Assembly: GCA_022701475.1 (NCBI GenBank)
Contig: JAKOOI010000258.1
Coordinates: forward strand, 1-7,462
Reading direction: 5' to 3'
Source: Weeksellaceae bacterium
Lineage (GTDB): Bacteria; Bacteroidota; Bacteroidia; Flavobacteriales; Weeksellaceae
DNA length: 7,462 nucleotides
A program made the translations under genes and the position numbers. The notes beneath the pieces were generated by a model. The model did no database searches and was not told the origin of the DNA. It worked only from the letters and a program-made list of their open reading frames with translations. Positions 5,583 through 7,462 of this stretch are shown piece by piece; position 1 is the stretch's first letter; every line of letters begins with the position of its first letter.

Positions 5583-6938
5583 ATGTTCAAAAAAATATTA
5601 ATCGCCAACCGCGGCGAAATTGCAATGCGTATCCTGCGTACCTGTAAAGAAATGGGGATCAAGACCGTTGCCGTCTACTCTACTGCTGATAAAGACAGCC
5701 TTCATGTAAGGTTTGCAGACGAAGCGGTTTGCATAGGTCCTGCGATGAGCAAGGATTCCTATCTGAAAATCCCCAATATCATCGCTGCGGCAGAAATCAC
5801 CAATGCCGATGCCATTCACCCGGGATACGGCTTCCTGTCTGAGAATGCCAATTTCTCCAGGATCTGCCAGAAAAACGGGATCAAATTTATCGGGGCAACT
5901 CCTGAGCAGATTGAAAAAATGGGCGACAAGGCCAATGCCAAAGCAACCATGAAAGCAGCCGGCGTACCTTGCGTACCGGGTTCTGACGGCCTGATCGAGT
6001 CTTACGAGCATGCTGTAAAAGTGGCTGAAGAAACAGGATATCCTGTAATGATCAAAGCAACGGCAGGCGGCGGCGGAAAAGGCATGAGAGCCGTATGGAA
6101 GGCTGAAGACCTTAAAGACCACTGGGATTCTGCCATCCAGGAAGCGGTAGCTGCATTCGGAAACGGCGGGATGTACATGGAAAAGCTGATTGAAGAGCCC
6201 AGACATATCGAGATCCAGGTAGCCGGAGACCAGTTCGGTAAGGCCTGCCACCTTTCCGAGAGAGACTGTTCGGTACAGCGGAGAAACCAGAAGCTTACCG
6301 AAGAAACCCCTTCCCCGTTCATGACAGACGAACTCCGTGAGAAAATGGGTGAAGCGGCTGTAAAGGCAGCAGAATTCATCGGCTACGAAGGCGTGGGAAC
6401 CATTGAATTCCTGGTAGACAAGCACAGGAATTTTTACTTCATGGAAATGAACACCAGGATCCAGGTAGAACACCCGATTACGGAGCAGGTGATCGATTAT
6501 GACCTGATCAGGGAACAGATCCTTCTGGCTGCAGGCACCCCTATTTCCGGAGTTAACCATTATCCTAAACTTCACTCGATCGAATGCAGGATCAACGCTG
6601 AAGACCCTTATATGGATTTCAGGCCGTCTCCGGGTAAAATTACAGGATTGAATATTCCGGGAGGACATGGGGTAAGAGTAGATACGCACGTGTACTCAGG
6701 CTATACCATCCCTTCCAATTATGATTCTATGATCGCAAAGCTGATTACTACGGCCCAGACGCGCGAAGAAGCCATTGCCAAAATGAGAAGAGCACTGGAG
6801 GAATTTTATATCGAAGGCGTAAAAACCACCATCCCTTTCCACAGACAGCTGATGGATAACGAAGATTATCTGGCCGGAAACTATACGACAAAATTCATGG
6901 AAGATTTTGTAATGGACCGAAAATATGATAATCACTAG
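5583..6938 (+). CDS. accC: Acetyl-CoA carboxylase, biotin carboxylase subunit
   Basis: This 451-residue ATP-grasp enzyme carboxylates the biotin on AccB using ATP and bicarbonate. The N-terminal domain starts [16 protein letters not shown] (2-17) and includes [11 protein letters not shown] (79-89). The ATP-grasp domain has K116 (GDKANAK), [13 protein letters not shown] (157-169, glycine-rich loop), RHIEIQV (207-213), and the active-site [11 protein letters not shown] (288-298, with E288, R292 and E296). The C-terminal domain has ECRINAEDP (334-342). Length matches E. coli AccC (about 449). All key residues are present. It follows accB by 92 bp without an evident promoter and ends with a clear terminator. 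Biotin carboxylases of other acyl-CoA carboxylases are similar, but a stand-alone subunit of this length beside an AccB-type BCCP supports accC. Confidence 0.97.
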   Translation: MFKKILIANRGEIAMRILRTCKEMGIKTVAVYSTADKDSLHVRFADEAVCIGPAMSKDSYLKIPNIIAAAEITNADAIHPGYGFLSENANFSRICQKNGIKFIGATPEQIEKMGDKANAKATMKAAGVPCVPGSDGLIESYEHAVKVAEETGYPVMIKATAGGGGKGMRAVWKAEDLKDHWDSAIQEAVAAFGNGGMYMEKLIEEPRHIEIQVAGDQFGKACHLSERDCSVQRRNQKLTEETPSPFMTDELREKMGEAAVKAAEFIGYEGVGTIEFLVDKHRNFYFMEMNTRIQVEHPITEQVIDYDLIREQILLAAGTPISGVNHYPKLHSIECRINAEDPYMDFRPSPGKITGLNIPGGHGVRVDTHVYSGYTIPSNYDSMIAKLITTAQTREEAIAKMRRALEEFYIEGVKTTIPFHRQLMDNEDYLAGNYTTKFMEDFVMDRKYDNH

Positions 6939-6957
6939 GATTATTTACATACATCTG

Positions 6958-6984
6958 AAACCGTCTCTTTGAGGCGGTTTTTTT
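6958..6984 (+). terminator. Rho-independent terminator after accC
   Basis: AAACCGTCTC (6958-6967) pairs with GAGGCGGTTT (6971-6980) over 10 bp with one G-U pair and a TTT loop. T's continue to 6984. It lies 19 bp after the accC stop and ends the accBC unit. Confidence 0.92.
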
Positions 6985-7010
6985 AATATAAATTTAATAT
7001 TAATGAAATA

Positions 7011-7041
7011 TCCTATACAAAGATATTATACCTGTATAGGA
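7011..7041. repeat. Perfect 9-bp inverted repeat in the accC-rocD gap
   Basis: TCCTATACA (7011-7019) and TGTATAGGA (7033-7041) are exact inverted copies around a 13-bp spacer. The centre-to-centre distance is 22 bp, about two helical turns, which suits a dimeric regulator's operator. No T-run follows, so it is not a standard terminator. It lies about 110 bp upstream of the rocD promoter. Confidence 0.6.
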
Positions 7042-7129
7042 AATCCCGGTAAGCAATAATTTTCTGAAACTTTTCCTCTGCACCTAAAAACCTCCTCATA
7101 TCGGTCCGTTTTTCAGTATCACCTTTCTG

Positions 7130-7161
7130 TTGATCCATCTCATTTATAATACTTACATTTG
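7130..7161 (+). promoter_or_regulatory. Promoter for rocD
   Basis: TACATTTG at 7154-7161 matches TAnnTTTG, and TTG at 7130-7132 is a partial -33 box with a 21-bp spacer. Start near 7167 would give a leader of about 12 nt before the ATG at 7179. Confidence 0.65.
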
Positions 7162-7178
7162 CCGAAAAGCAAAAATAT

Positions 7179-7462
7179 ATGTCTGCAGCAGAAACACTTA
7201 AAAATTCACAGTATTTTATCGATCTTGAAGACAAGCACGGTGCCCATAATTACCATCCGCTTCCGGTAGTCCTGGACAAAGGAGAGGGCGTTTTTGTATG
7301 GGATGTGGAAGGTAAGAGATATTATGATTTCCTATCTGCGTATTCTGCTGTTAACCAAGGGCATTCCCATCCCAGCATTGTTGAAGCACTGGTTGAACAG
7401 GCTAAAAAGCTGGCCCTGACTTCAAGAGCGTTTTACAATTCAAAGCTGGGCGAATATGAGCA
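7179..7462 (+). CDS. rocD: Ornithine aminotransferase, N-terminal part (partial)
   Basis: The first 94 codons are present; the gene runs off the right edge. The product transfers the delta-amino group of ornithine to 2-oxoglutarate, giving glutamate semialdehyde and glutamate, in arginine and ornithine breakdown. The fragment carries the class III aminotransferase N-terminus and typical ornithine-aminotransferase wording: [43 protein letters not shown] and [14 protein letters not shown]. The PLP lysine lies beyond the window, so catalytic integrity cannot be judged. ATG 7179 sits just behind a TAnnTTTG promoter element and gives the expected start. It follows a terminator and a 240-bp gap, so it is a separate transcription unit from accBC. 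Confidence 0.93.
   Translation, partial: MSAAETLKNSQYFIDLEDKHGAHNYHPLPVVLDKGEGVFVWDVEGKRYYDFLSAYSAVNQGHSHPSIVEALVEQAKKLALTSRAFYNSKLGEYE

Noticed and set aside
5598..6689. 363-codon open frame antisense to accC
   Set aside because: It is a shadow of accC codon bias; the product is rich in F, H, C and R with no recognisable domain.
6994..7003. TTAATATTAA palindrome
   Set aside because: Pure A/T 10-mer in an AT-rich spacer, expected by chance.
7139..7234. Longer version of the antisense frame starting at 7234
   Set aside because: Its first part lies opposite the rocD start and upstream of the candidate minus-strand promoter; only the ATG at 7138 is worth considering.

Overview
The window looks like a chromosomal housekeeping segment of a Bacteroidota bacterium, most likely a flavobacterium of the Chryseobacterium/Weeksellaceae type. 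The reasons are the protein sequences as I recognise them, several copies of the Bacteroidota -7 promoter element TAnnTTTG (one with a perfect TTTG-N19-TAnnTTTG layout), the absence of Shine-Dalgarno sites with A-rich start contexts instead, and AT-rich spacers between moderately GC-rich genes. The genus is inferred from memory of protein families, not from a search.

Layout. Bases 1-128 hold the last 41 codons of an FtsE-like ABC ATPase, converging on a three-gene leftward operon (2868 down to 133): riboflavin synthase ribE, a membrane sensor histidine kinase, and the tRNA1(Val) A37 N6-methyltransferase trmN6. These three overlap by 20 bp and 1 bp, so they are probably translationally coupled. 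A 49-bp divergent region (2869-2917) holds two -7 elements facing each other, one for ribE and one for pdxA. Rightward follow pdxA (vitamin B6), a strong promoter with a 13-bp direct repeat, the DUF177/YceD gene with rpmF (ribosomal protein L32), a terminator whose T-tract runs into the accB promoter, accB and accC (biotin carboxyl carrier protein and biotin carboxylase of acetyl-CoA carboxylase), a second terminator, and finally the first 94 codons of rocD (ornithine aminotransferase).

How the genes relate. accB and accC make the two subunits of the first half-reaction of fatty acid synthesis. DUF177 and rpmF form a conserved pair tied to 23S rRNA and ribosome assembly. ribE and pdxA make the flavin and B6 cofactors. 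The histidine kinase has no response regulator in the window.

No mobile element, CRISPR array, defence locus or new multi-gene system is visible. The points worth a second look are regulatory and small-scale: the face-to-face promoters, the terminator/promoter fusion before accB, a hairpin built on a tandem 8-bp repeat in front of rpmF, a perfect 9-bp inverted repeat in the accC-rocD gap, and a possible 41-codon antisense gene there.
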